From assembly GCA_017984215.1 (NCBI GenBank), contig JAGOAA010000004.1:1-64000 (forward strand): a stretch of 64,000 nucleotides of DNA, written 5' to 3'. The notes below the pieces were generated by a model. That model had not been told where the DNA came from and did no database searches. It saw only the letters and a program-made list of their open reading frames with translations. This document shows positions 15,760 through 26,600 of this stretch, piece by piece. This DNA comes from Cytophagaceae bacterium. GTDB taxonomy: Bacteria > Bacteroidota > Bacteroidia > Cytophagales > Spirosomataceae. How positions within the stretch are numbered: position 1 is the stretch's first letter; every line of letters begins with the position of its first letter. The position numbers and the translations under genes were made by a program.

Positions 15760-18759
15760 ATGATTCATTCTTACAAAAGAGTGGGTCGCCTTGTGCGATC
15801 AAGTGTAAGTAACCTAGGCTTTAAACAAGCATTTAGTGTTGCTGTTGCACTGTTAATTTCCTTGGGTGCTTTTGCTCAAGACGTGGTAACGGGAAAAGTA
15901 ACTGATGCCGCTGATGGCTCAGGTATCCCAGGTGTTTCTGTAGCTGTAAAAGGTACTACTCGTGGTGCTCAAACAGATGCAAACGGTACTTATAAAGTTA
16001 ATGCTGGGTCGAACGCGACATTGGTATTCTCTTTTGTAGGTTATACAACTAAAGAAGTTGCAGTAGGTTCTAAATCTGTTGTGAACGTTTCTTTAGCTGC
16101 TGACAACAAATCTTTGGAAGAAGTTGTGGTTGTAGGTTACGGTACGCAAAAGCGTAAAGAAATTTCAGGAACAGTAACTAGCTTAGGTTCTCGTGATTTC
16201 AACGCCGGTGTTGTAACAAACCCATTAGCTGCTGCTCAAGGTAAAGTTGCAGGTTTGGTTATCACACAGGCTTCTGGTGATCCAAATGCTCGTCCAACAG
16301 TTCGTTTACGTGGTACAGGTTCATTGAACGCAGGTTCTGAGCCATTATACGTAATTGACGGTGTGATTGGTGCGCCTATCGAAAACATTGCTCCAGAAGA
16401 TATCTTATCTATGGACGTGTTACGTGATGCATCTTCTGCTGCGATCTACGGTTCTCGTGGAGCGAATGGTGTTATCTTGATCAACACAAAACGTGGTAAA
16501 TCAGGTACTCCTACTGTTGACTATTCAGCATACGCTGGTTCTGAGTCTATCTCACAACGCCCTGAATTGTTGACTGGTGCTGAATTCCGTGCTGCTGCTG
16601 CTAAATACGGTCAAAAATTTGACGATTTAGGTGCTAACACTGATTGGTTAGATGTTATTACTCAAACAGCTATCTCACAAAACCACAACGTGGGTGTGTC
16701 AGGTGGTTCTGAAAATGTATCTTACCGTGCATCTGTTGGTTATTTAGACCAAACAGGTACATTGAAAGGTTCAGGTAAAGATCGTTTAACAGGTCGTTTG
16801 AACTTAGATGCGAAAGCAATCGATGGTAAATTGGCGATGAAAGTAAATATGTCTGCTTCTCAAACGAACAACCAATTTACTGATAACCGTGCAGTAGGTT
16901 TCGCAATGAACATGCGTCCTACAGATCCAGTGTACAATGCAGATGGAACTTATTTCCAAATCCCAGGTACATTCGCAAACTTTAACCCATTAGCTACTAT
17001 TGAAAGCAAATCAAACAAACAACGTTTGCACGATTTCTTGTTCAATGCTTCTGCAGGTTATACAATCTTAGATGGTTTAGTATTTAACGTATCAGGAACT
17101 TTGCGTACGCAAACAGCTGATGGTTCTTACTTCGCGAAATCTACTCCAGGTAACTTATTAGCTACTGTAGGTGGTAACGCTGCAAACCGTCAATTGAACT
17201 CGATTACAGATAAGCAATTAGAAACTACATTGAACTACTCTAAGAAGTTGAATGATGTTTCTACTTTGAACGTTTTAGCTGGTTACACATACCAAGATGT
17301 AGTTGCTGATGGCTTTGCTGCTGGAAACAACAACTTCTTGACTGATGCTTTCGAAGCTAACAACTTAGGTTCAGGTTTAGGTATCCGTACCAACCCTAGC
17401 TTATTAGGTTCTTACAAGAATGAGTACAAATTGGTTTCATTCTTAGCACGTGCTCAATATTCATTATTGAACAAGTATTTCGCAACTGTTAACGTTCGTC
17501 GTGACGGTTCTACGAAATTTGGTGATAACAACAAGTGGGGTGTGTTCCCTTCAGTTTCAGTAGGTTGGGCATTATCTGAAGAAGCTTTCTTGAAAGGTAA
17601 TTCAACAATCGATAACTTGAAATTGCGTGTTAGCTGGGGACAAACTGGTAACTCGGAAGGTATCCGTCCGTTGTTATCTAAATCGTTCTACGGAGCTTCA
17701 GGTTCTTACTTTGATGGTGCTGCAAACGATTTCTTGCCTGCATACTCAATCCAATCTAACCCGAACCCTAACTTGAAATGGGAGATTAACGAAAACATCG
17801 GTGGTGGTATCGACTTCTCTTTATTAAAAGGTAAATTGACTGGTAACTTGGATGTTTACACACGTACAACAAAAGATTTGTTATACACAGTAAACGTACC
17901 ACAAGAGAAAGGTTATGTATACCCAACTATGTTGGCTAACATCGGTTCGATGAAAAACCAAGGGGTTGAGTTGTCATTAACTTACCAAATCTTAGAGAGC
18001 ACTGATTGGAACATCGCTACTACGTTAGCTGCTTCTTTCAACAAAAACGAAATCGTTTCATTGAAAAATGATTCATTCGCAGCTCCAGACCAAGTATTCT
18101 TGTCTACTTCTTTAGGTTCATTCATCCGTGGTACATCTGCTGTTAACTTCTCAGTATTACAAGCAGGTCACCCAGTAGGTGAATTCTATGGTGCTAAAAT
18201 CGCTAAAATCGAAAACGGTAAATACGTATTCCAAGATTTGAACGGAGATGGTGTTGTAGATCCTAACGCTGCTGACCGTACGTACATTGGAAATCCTAAC
18301 CCAACTTTCGTTGGTGGTTTGACTACAAACATCCGTTACAAAGCATTTGACTTGCAATTCCAATTGACAAGCCAATTAGGTGCTAAGATTGTTAACACGA
18401 ACGCATTATTATTAGGTCGTCAAGATGGTCGTTTAGCTGAATCAGGTGCATTGAAATCTGCATTGACTTCAATCATCAACGATGAGCGTACAATCCCAAT
18501 GGATTACTATGTTGAGTCAGGTGATTTCTTACGTATCAATAACGCTTCATTCGGTTATACATTACCAGTGAAAGGCGTGTTCAAACGTGCTCGTATCTAC
18601 GTAGCAGGTAACAACTTAGCTGTATTTACTAAATACACAGGTGTTGATCCAGAGATTAGCCAAAACTTAGCAATTGGTTCTGCTGCTCCGGGTATTGACG
18701 TTCGTGAGACTTACTACAAAACTCGTGCGATTACAGCGGGTGTAAATCTTTCGTTCTAA
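15760..18759 (+). CDS. SusC/RagA family TonB-linked outer membrane transporter
   Basis: Outer-membrane active transporter of 999 aa that works with the SusD lipoprotein encoded next. A signal peptide ends near residue 39 (LGAFAQ), a CarboxypepD_reg-like domain covers about 42-125 (GKVTDAADGSGIPGVSV), a linker LEEVVVVGYGTQKRKEISG leads into the plug (PTVRLRGTGSLNAGSEPLYVIDG, DASSAAIYGSRGANGVILI), and the barrel ends in ITAGVNLSF with the terminal Phe. Codon use is strongly biased (Arg almost always CGT, Gly GGT, Ala GCT) compared with neighbours, which suggests very high expression. The substrate is unknown and no glycoside hydrolase is nearby. Confidence 0.95.
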   Translation: MIHSYKRVGRLVRSSVSNLGFKQAFSVAVALLISLGAFAQDVVTGKVTDAADGSGIPGVSVAVKGTTRGAQTDANGTYKVNAGSNATLVFSFVGYTTKEVAVGSKSVVNVSLAADNKSLEEVVVVGYGTQKRKEISGTVTSLGSRDFNAGVVTNPLAAAQGKVAGLVITQASGDPNARPTVRLRGTGSLNAGSEPLYVIDGVIGAPIENIAPEDILSMDVLRDASSAAIYGSRGANGVILINTKRGKSGTPTVDYSAYAGSESISQRPELLTGAEFRAAAAKYGQKFDDLGANTDWLDVITQTAISQNHNVGVSGGSENVSYRASVGYLDQTGTLKGSGKDRLTGRLNLDAKAIDGKLAMKVNMSASQTNNQFTDNRAVGFAMNMRPTDPVYNADGTYFQIPGTFANFNPLATIESKSNKQRLHDFLFNASAGYTILDGLVFNVSGTLRTQTADGSYFAKSTPGNLLATVGGNAANRQLNSITDKQLETTLNYSKKLNDVSTLNVLAGYTYQDVVADGFAAGNNNFLTDAFEANNLGSGLGIRTNPSLLGSYKNEYKLVSFLARAQYSLLNKYFATVNVRRDGSTKFGDNNKWGVFPSVSVGWALSEEAFLKGNSTIDNLKLRVSWGQTGNSEGIRPLLSKSFYGASGSYFDGAANDFLPAYSIQSNPNPNLKWEINENIGGGIDFSLLKGKLTGNLDVYTRTTKDLLYTVNVPQEKGYVYPTMLANIGSMKNQGVELSLTYQILESTDWNIATTLAASFNKNEIVSLKNDSFAAPDQVFLSTSLGSFIRGTSAVNFSVLQAGHPVGEFYGAKIAKIENGKYVFQDLNGDGVVDPNAADRTYIGNPNPTFVGGLTTNIRYKAFDLQFQLTSQLGAKIVNTNALLLGRQDGRLAESGALKSALTSIINDERTIPMDYYVESGDFLRINNASFGYTLPVKGVFKRARIYVAGNNLAVFTKYTGVDPEISQNLAIGSAAPGIDVRETYYKTRAITAGVNLSF

Positions 18760-18815
18760 TCAAACAAAATCGTATTCAATTAGTTAAATAATCGAATAAA
18801 TAAATTATTAATAAA

Positions 18816-20285
18816 ATGAAAAAATATATCTATAAAGTACTTTCAGTAGGTGTTTTCGCTTCGTTAGCCCTATCGTCTTGTACAGATTTAACTGAGCCAG
18901 TTTACGATGCGATCCCAGCGGATCAATTCTTGAAAACGGATGCTCAGATTGCTGCGGCACTAGGACCTGCTTACGGTGGTCTTCGTGGTATCACATGGGA
19001 TTGGTTCAATCCAAGTGAAGCATCTTCGGATGAGTTGATCGTTCCTACACGTGGTGGTGACTGGTATGATGGTGGTGACTGGTTGGCTTATTCTCGCCAC
19101 ACATGGACTCCACAACACGGTCCTATCAACGGTATGTGGGGTTTCATCTTTGGTAACATCTCTCAGATTAACCAATTGATCCCAGTTGTTAAGACAAACC
19201 AAAAAGCAGTAGATGAGTTACGTGCTGTACGTGCTTTCTATTACTTCATGGCTGTTGATGCGTTTGGAAACGTCCCAATCGTAACTGATAACGCTTCTGC
19301 AGGTGGAACAAAAACACGTGCTGAAGTTTATGCTTTCGTTGTTAAGGAATTGACTGAGTCTATTCCTAACTTATTGCCAGGAAAAGCATATTCTCGTATG
19401 ACGCAAGATGCTGCACGTATGTTGTTAGCTAAATTGAAGTTGAATGCTGCTGTTTATTCAGGTACTGCTGATTGGCAAGGTGCTTATGATGCTGCTAACG
19501 CAGTTATCAATTCGAAAAACGGATATTCATTATCTTCTTCAACTGTTTCCAACTTTATCGTTGCGAATGAAGGATCATCTGAGAACATCTGGACTATCCC
19601 TTACGATAGCTTCAAAGCAGGTGGTATGAACTTCCAAATGAGAACGTTACACTATGCTAACCAGCAAACATATGGTTTGGGTAACTCACCATGGAACGGT
19701 TTCTGTACATTAGCGGATTTCTACAACTCATTCGAGTCGAAGGATTTACGTAATTCAATGTGGATCAAAGGTCAGCAATATGCTGCTTCTGGTGCTGAAT
19801 TGAAAGATGCTAAAGGTGCTCCATTAGCGTTTATCGCAGACTTCAACAAGGATCAAATGACGGATGCAGATCCAGAATTCCAAGTTGCTGGTATCCGTTC
19901 TCAAAAATATGAGATCCAAAAGAACAACCCGAACGGGGATCAATCAAATGACTACGTAGTATTCCGTTTGGCTGATGCGATCATGATGCGTGCTGAAGCT
20001 GCTTTCCGTTTAGGAAAAACTGCTGAAGCGTTAGCTGATTTGAACACAATCCGTAAGCGTTCTGGTGTTGATGCTTTAACTGAAATCACAGCAGCTGATA
20101 TCTTAGCTGAGCGTGGTCGTGAGTTTGCTTGGGAAGGATGGAGACGTAACGATATGATTCGTTTCGGTACATTCTCTTTAGAGCGTAAGTTCATGAAGAA
20201 ATTAGATAAGACTCGTGAGTTGTTCCCAATTCCACAACCACGTATCGATGCTAACCCATTGTTGAAACAAAACCCTGGGTATTAA
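18816..20285 (+). CDS. SusD/RagB family surface lipoprotein
   Basis: Substrate-capturing lid protein of the SusC pore, 489 aa. The lipobox is LSSC with Cys22. TPR-like helices (AVRAFYYFMAVDAFGNVPIVTD, AARMLLAKLKLNAAVYSG) and the C-terminal SusD signature (LADAIMMRAEAAFRLGKTAEALADLN, ERGREFAWEGWRRNDMIRF) are all present; the protein ends with LFPIPQPRIDANPLLKQNPGY. It starts 56 nt after susC, shares its codon bias, and is followed by a strong terminator, so susC-susD form their own unit. Confidence 0.95.
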   Translation: MKKYIYKVLSVGVFASLALSSCTDLTEPVYDAIPADQFLKTDAQIAAALGPAYGGLRGITWDWFNPSEASSDELIVPTRGGDWYDGGDWLAYSRHTWTPQHGPINGMWGFIFGNISQINQLIPVVKTNQKAVDELRAVRAFYYFMAVDAFGNVPIVTDNASAGGTKTRAEVYAFVVKELTESIPNLLPGKAYSRMTQDAARMLLAKLKLNAAVYSGTADWQGAYDAANAVINSKNGYSLSSSTVSNFIVANEGSSENIWTIPYDSFKAGGMNFQMRTLHYANQQTYGLGNSPWNGFCTLADFYNSFESKDLRNSMWIKGQQYAASGAELKDAKGAPLAFIADFNKDQMTDADPEFQVAGIRSQKYEIQKNNPNGDQSNDYVVFRLADAIMMRAEAAFRLGKTAEALADLNTIRKRSGVDALTEITAADILAERGREFAWEGWRRNDMIRFGTFSLERKFMKKLDKTRELFPIPQPRIDANPLLKQNPGY

Positions 20286-20302
20286 TTCGTACTGAATTTA
20301 GT

Positions 20303-20335
20303 AAAAAGGCAGAGCCATTGGTTCTGCCTTTTTAT
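20303..20335 (+). terminator. Intrinsic terminator after susD
   Basis: A 14-bp stem with one G-T pair (20303-20316 with 20320-20333), a 3-nt loop and a T-run. It separates the susCD unit from the FG-GAP genes behind it. Confidence 0.9.
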
Positions 20336-20357
20336 TTTATAAACAATCCCTTTTTTG

Positions 20358-20365
20358 TATTTTTG
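20358..20365 (+). promoter_or_regulatory. -7 box TATTTTTG upstream of the FG-GAP operon
   Basis: Exact TAnnTTTG match, 20 nt before the ATG at 20386 and just after the susD terminator. No clear -33 TTTG was seen at the normal spacing. Confidence 0.5.
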
Positions 20366-20385
20366 CAGTCTATTTTGATTCGTCC

Positions 20386-23300
20386 ATGAAGCATTTTGTA
20401 CTCCTTTGTAGCGTTGCATTTTTAACCTTCGCCTGTTCATCCAAAGAAGACACCCTCTTCGAAGAATTACCTGCCTCTGAAACAGGTATTGACTTCGTTA
20501 ATCGGAGTTTGGAGAAAAAGGAATTCAATATTTTCAACTACCGTAATTTCTATAATGGAGGTGGTGTCGCAATCGGTGATGTCAATAATGACGGGCTTTC
20601 CGATTTATTTGTCACCTCAAATTTCGAAGACAATAAACTCTACCTCAATAAAGGGGGGATGCATTTTGAAGACATTACCAAACAAGCAGGGATTGTTGGA
20701 AAAAAATTCTGGTCGACTGGCGTAACTTTTGCCGATGTTAATGGTGACGGATTAATGGATATTTATGTGTGTAATTCCGGTTCTCGGGATGCACGCGGAA
20801 ACCAATTATACATCAATCAAGGTGTTAAGGGTGGAGTTCCAACCTACAAAGAAATGGCACAGGAAGCGGGTTTAGCAGATGGTGGACTTTCTACACACGC
20901 CGCATTTTTTGATTACGATCGCGATGGGGATCTTGATATGTACCTGTTGAACAACAGTTTTACACCCATCGATAAATTAGGTTACACAAATTTGCGCGAT
21001 ATGCGCGATAAGTTAGGAGGGGATAAGTTGTTTCGCAACGACAGTCCTGATGGTAAGCGCATCATGTTTACGGATGTGTCCGAGAAAGCTGGCATTTACG
21101 GCAGCTTAATTGGTTTTGGTTTAGGTATTACAATCGGGGATGTCAACAATGACAATTGGCCCGATATTTACATATCAAATGATTTCTACGAGCGTGATTA
21201 TTTATACATCAATCAGCACGATGGGACATTTAAAGAAGATTTAGAAGCGCAAATGCCGCATATCTCATTAAGCTCGATGGGGGCAGATATTGCGGATATC
21301 AACGACGATGGGAACCTCGATATTTTCGTGACCGATATGCTTCCCGGGGATGATCGCCGCTTAAAAACAACCTCTATTTTCGAGGGCTATAATTTGGTAG
21401 ACTTGAAATTGAAACGTGGTTTTTGGCATCAATACATGCGCAATAACCTGCAGTTGAACAATGGTGATGGCACCTTTAGCGAGGTGGGTCAGTTGGCCGG
21501 CGTACATGCCACCGATTGGTCTTGGGGTGCATTAATCTTCGACATGGACAATGATGGCCAAAAAGATATCTTCGTGGCCAATGGTATTGCCAAGGATTTG
21601 ACAGATCAAGACTTTGTCGATTTCCTCGGAGACCGAAATACGATGCAACAGATGTTGAACGGGAAGAAGTTCGACTACAAAGAATTTACGGATAAGATAT
21701 CATCTGTCCCCATTCCCAATTATGCTTATAAAAATGAAGGGAACTTGAAGTTCTCCAACCAAGCGAAATCGTGGGGATTGGAAGGACCAGGTTTCTCCAA
21801 TGGATCTGCTTATGGAGACTTAGACAATGATGGGGATTTGGATCTTGTCGTTAATAATGTCAATGCACCGCTTTCGGTGTATAAAAATAAGACCAATGAG
21901 AAGTTGAAAAACCATTATCTGACTATTCATTTGAAAGGTACAGGACGTAATTTAAATGGTATCGGGGCGAAGGTGACTTTGTTCCAACAAGGAAAAATTA
22001 AGGTATTACAGCAAATGCCGAATCGGGGATTTCAATCCTCAAGTGATCACCAAATGGTCTTTGGTTTAGGGGGAAATGCGAAGATCGATTCATTGCATAT
22101 TATTTGGCCTGACGATCACATGCAGACATTGAAAAATGTCAAGGCAGATCAAGCTTTGGCGCTTGATTACGCAAACGCATCTTCTACATTTAAGTTTATG
22201 CCGTTTGTTGCCAAGCAATTATTCGCTGACGTGACGGCATCGAAATTGAATTATACGCATCAAGAAAGCATGTTCAATGATTGGGACCGCGATGTGTTAT
22301 TAAAGCAAAAGCTTTCTACCCAAGGTCCCGCGATGGCCGTAGGTGATGTCAACGGCGATGGCTTAGATGATCTTTACTTAGGGGGTGCGGCAGGACAGAA
22401 GAAGCAATTATTCATACAGCAAGCCTCTGGTCAGTTTAAGGAAAGTGTTCAATCTGATTTCAATTTAGACCAAACGACAGAAAATACGGATGCTATTTTC
22501 TTTGATGCCGATGGTGATAAGGACTTGGATTTATTTGTGGTTACAGGAAGTAATGAATTTGAAATCAATGCCCCTGAACTGCATGATTTATTGTATTTGA
22601 ACGACGGGAAAGGGAATTTTAAGCGTGATTTACGCTTCCCAACCATCTTTGAAAATGGATCATGTGCAACGGCTGCCGACATGGATCATGACGGTGATTT
22701 AGATTTGTTCGTGGGTTCTCGGATGCTTTCTACCAAATATGGCATGAGCCCAAGCAGTAATTTGTACATCAATGACGGTACGGGCGGTTTCAAAAACTAC
22801 TCAAAACGATTTATGCCGGAGATTGGTGAATTAGGCATGGTGACAGATGCGGAATGGGCCGATGTGAATAAAGATGGCTATGCTGATTTAGTCGTGGCGC
22901 AAGACTGGGGTGGAATCGTGGTATTCAAAAACGAACGTGGCCGAAAATTAGTCAAACAAGAAATGGTTCCAGGATCAGAAGGTCTTTGGGGCTGTTTGAA
23001 ACCTGCTGATATTGATGGTGACGGCGATATGGATTTTGTAGCTGGAAACTTTGGCCTTAATTCAAAAATCAAAGCATCTACGGAATTTCCTGCTACCTTA
23101 TCGGTCAATGATTTTGATAAAAATGGCACGGTCGAACAGATTATTTCCTGCGTAACGGAAGATGGGAATACCTACCCAATGGTGCTGAAGGGTGAATTAC
23201 AACGTGCTACACCAGCGATCAAACAGAAATTCATCAAGTACAAGGATTATGCGAATAAAACGGTTGAGGAATTGTATTCAGATGATCAACGTGCTGAGAT

Positions 23301-23688
23301 GGTACTTCGCCAAATCACCACAACAGAGTCTGCGTTTTTGATTAATGATGGCAAAGGAAACTTTAGTTTACAGTCCTTGCCTTATGAAGCACAATTTTCG
23401 CCGATTCGCGGAATTGAAGTGGCCGACTTTGATCACGATGGCAAAGTTGACATCCTTTTAGCTGGTAATTTCTTTGATTCTTTACCTGAATGGGGACGTT
23501 TCGATGCCTTGTATGGTTTGATGCTCAAAGGATTAGGGCAAGGAAAATTTGCTGCTAAACGTTCAAAGGACACAGGTTTTCAGACCCGTGGCCAAGTTCG
23601 TAAAATGGCGATTGCAAAAGGAAAAGGAGGGAATTTTGTTGTCCTCGCTAAAAACAATGACAAAGCACAAGTGTTTCAAGTTAAATAA
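20386..23688 (+). CDS. FG-GAP/VCBS repeat lipoprotein with ASPIC/UnbV domain, copy 1
   Basis: 1100-aa exported protein, probably a lipoprotein (Cys17 in LTFACSSKED, although the residues before it are not a perfect lipobox). It consists of FG-GAP beta-propeller repeats with about 13 Ca2+-binding DxDxDG-type loops (for example DVNNDGLSD, DLDNDGDLD, DIDGDGDMD), interrupted at about residues 515-590 by an ASPIC/UnbV (CRTAC1-like) domain: GRNLNGIGAKVTLF and QMPNRGFQSSSDHQMVFGLG. The function of the family is not settled; surface adhesion or binding is usual for such propellers. It is followed after 9 nt by a full-length paralogue. Confidence 0.88.
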   Translation: MKHFVLLCSVAFLTFACSSKEDTLFEELPASETGIDFVNRSLEKKEFNIFNYRNFYNGGGVAIGDVNNDGLSDLFVTSNFEDNKLYLNKGGMHFEDITKQAGIVGKKFWSTGVTFADVNGDGLMDIYVCNSGSRDARGNQLYINQGVKGGVPTYKEMAQEAGLADGGLSTHAAFFDYDRDGDLDMYLLNNSFTPIDKLGYTNLRDMRDKLGGDKLFRNDSPDGKRIMFTDVSEKAGIYGSLIGFGLGITIGDVNNDNWPDIYISNDFYERDYLYINQHDGTFKEDLEAQMPHISLSSMGADIADINDDGNLDIFVTDMLPGDDRRLKTTSIFEGYNLVDLKLKRGFWHQYMRNNLQLNNGDGTFSEVGQLAGVHATDWSWGALIFDMDNDGQKDIFVANGIAKDLTDQDFVDFLGDRNTMQQMLNGKKFDYKEFTDKISSVPIPNYAYKNEGNLKFSNQAKSWGLEGPGFSNGSAYGDLDNDGDLDLVVNNVNAPLSVYKNKTNEKLKNHYLTIHLKGTGRNLNGIGAKVTLFQQGKIKVLQQMPNRGFQSSSDHQMVFGLGGNAKIDSLHIIWPDDHMQTLKNVKADQALALDYANASSTFKFMPFVAKQLFADVTASKLNYTHQESMFNDWDRDVLLKQKLSTQGPAMAVGDVNGDGLDDLYLGGAAGQKKQLFIQQASGQFKESVQSDFNLDQTTENTDAIFFDADGDKDLDLFVVTGSNEFEINAPELHDLLYLNDGKGNFKRDLRFPTIFENGSCATAADMDHDGDLDLFVGSRMLSTKYGMSPSSNLYINDGTGGFKNYSKRFMPEIGELGMVTDAEWADVNKDGYADLVVAQDWGGIVVFKNERGRKLVKQEMVPGSEGLWGCLKPADIDGDGDMDFVAGNFGLNSKIKASTEFPATLSVNDFDKNGTVEQIISCVTEDGNTYPMVLKGELQRATPAIKQKFIKYKDYANKTVEELYSDDQRAEMVLRQITTTESAFLINDGKGNFSLQSLPYEAQFSPIRGIEVADFDHDGKVDILLAGNFFDSLPEWGRFDALYGLMLKGLGQGKFAAKRSKDTGFQTRGQVRKMAIAKGKGGNFVVLAKNNDKAQVFQVK

Positions 23689-23697
23689 TAGTAGTAT

Positions 23698-26600
23698 ATG
23701 AATAAGTATCTCGCATTTTTCATTTTATCCATTGGTTTCCTAGCGTGTAAATCAGGTGATGATGTGCAATTGTTCGAGAAATTACCTGCCTCGAAAACAC
23801 ATATCGATTTTACGAATCAAATCAAGGAAACGCCCGATTTTAACATCCTCGATTACCTTTATTTTTACAATGGGGGTGGTGTTGCTTCAGGCGATATCAA
23901 TAATGATGGCCTAGTTGATTTGTTCTTCACTTCGAATCAAGGGAAGAATAAGTTGTACCTCAATAAGGGGAACATGGAATTTGATGACATCTCCGAAAAG
24001 GCGGGTGTGGCAGGGTTCTCCGACTGGAAAACGGGTGTTACAATGGCCGACGTCAACGGCGATGGCTTCTTGGATATTTATGTTTGTGCCGTGAGTAATT
24101 TCAAAGGCATGGAAGGCTCGAATGAATTGTACATCAATAATGGTGACAATACATTCAGTGAGAAGGCCAATGAATTTGGTTTGGATTTTACTGGATTTTC
24201 CACGCAAGCAGCCTTTTTTGATTATGATAAAGACGGCGATTTAGATTGCTATTTGTTGAATCATGCTGTACATAACACGCGTTCTTACGACCGCGTGAAT
24301 ACGCGGATGTTGAAGGACAACGAGGCAGGCGATTATCTTTATCGAAACGATGGTGGCAAATTCAAGGATATCTCGGCAGAGTCGGGCATTTACCAAGCGG
24401 CGATGGGCTATGGTTTGGGGATTTCGGTTGCCGACTTAAACAATGATGGTTGGTTGGATATTTATGTCAGCAATGACTTCCACGAAGACGATTATTATTA
24501 CATCAATCAGAAAGATGGTACCTACAAAGAGGGAATCAAGGAGCATTTTAAGCACCTAAGTCGTTTCTCGATGGGTTCAGACATTGCAGACATCAACAAC
24601 GATGGTTACCAAGATGTTATGACATTGGATATGTATCCTGAAGATGAAAAAGTAGAGAAATCATCTGTTGGGGAAGATCCTTTGGATATCTACATGTACA
24701 AATTGCAGTTTGGCTATTTCAATCAATATAGTCGGAACTGTTTGCAGCTCAACATGAGTGGTCAAAAGTTTGCGGACATCGCGGCATCTTCGGGTGTGGC
24801 GGCAACGGATTGGAGCTGGAGTACCTTGATGGCCGATTACGATGGGGATGGTTTGAAAGATATTTTTATTTCGAATGGAATCTTACGCCGCCCGAATGAC
24901 TTGGATTACTTGAAATTTGTCATTGGTGATTCCTTGCATTACGGATTACCCACCTCGCATAAATTGGATCAAGAAGCTATCGATTTGATGCCTAGCGGTA
25001 AGGTGCATAATTACTTGTATCAGGGATCGAAGGATTTGCGCTTTAAGGATAAATCATTGGCTTGGGGATTTGAAGAAGAAGGAATTTCAAATGGTAGTTC
25101 GTATGCCGATTTAGATAATGATGGCGATTTGGATTTGATTTCCAATAACCTCAATGAGCCGGCTGGTATCTACGAAAATCATTCGCGTGAGTTGTTGAAG
25201 AACAACTTTGTGAAGGTTAAATTCAAGGGCGAGGGCATGAATACCTTCGGTATTGGAGCGAAGGTGATCTTGAAAACGAAGGACGGCCAACAGCTTCAGC
25301 AGATGATGCCGACACGAGGCTTTATGAGTTCAGTGGAGCCTATGCTTTTGTTCGGTATCGGTCAATTGAGCCAAGTGGATTCGATGATTGTGATTTGGGA
25401 AAATGAGAAGATGCAGATTATCAAAAATCCCAAAATCAATGAGCTGTTGACACTCGATCAGAAGAATGCACAAATGCTTGTCAAGGATTTTCAATTCTTC
25501 ACGCAAACCAAAGCTCTTTTCGAGGAAGTGACTAATGCATTTAATATTCCCTTTTTACATCAAGAAAACACCTATTTCGATTTCAATCGGGAATTATTAG
25601 TTCCATTCAAAGTATCCATCGAGGGGCCTAAAATGGCCGTAGGTGATGTGAATGGTGATGGATTAGAAGACTTTTATGTGGGCGGAGCAAAATACCAAGC
25701 GGGACAATTATATGTTCAAAAGCCAAACGGTTTTGCGCTTTCTCCTCAGGCTTCGTTCAAAGTGGATAGTTTGTATGAGGATGTGGATGCCTTATTCTTC
25801 GATGCCGATGGTGACAAGGATTTGGATTTATATGTGGTAACGGGCGGAAATGAGTTTTTTGATAAAATGCCTGAGCAGTTTGATCGCTTATATAAAAATG
25901 ATGGCAAAGGTAATTTTACACGAGATGCCAAAGCCTTACCTGCGATGTATGATAATAAATCCGTTGTTCGTCCGGCCGACTTTGACCGGGATGGGGATAT
26001 CGATTTATTCGTAGGTGGACGTGTCGTGGGTTATCATTACGGATATTCACCTAAGTCGTATCTGTTGGTGAATAATGGTAAGGGTCAATTCAGCGATCGG
26101 ACGCAATCCTTAGCGCCTGACCTTCGTGAAGCGGGCATGTTGACAGAAGCCATTTGGGCGGATATAGACCGGGATGGCGACCAAGATTTAACGGTCGTAG
26201 GGGATTGGATGCCGATTAAAACATATGAAAACCAGAAAGGAAAATTGACCTTGGTTGAGAATGGTTTGGAAGAATTTACCGGTTTCTGGGGAGGTTTGAC
26301 AGCTGGAGATTTTGATAAGGATGGCGATGTGGATTTTGTGGTAGGTAATTTAGGAACGAACACCAAATTGCGGAAGCAAGTCGATGGGAAATTACGTATG
26401 TTGATCAAAGACATTGACAAAAACGATACAGAAGAACACATCATCTCGTACAATCGCGGGGATGATTGGTATCCGATCAACAGCAAAGATGAGATGGGGA
26501 AACAAATCCCAAGCATCATCAGCAAGAAATACACGAAGTACAACGAGTTTGCTGGGAATACGATTGAGGATTTGTTTGGTGACAGTGAATTGAAGGGAGC

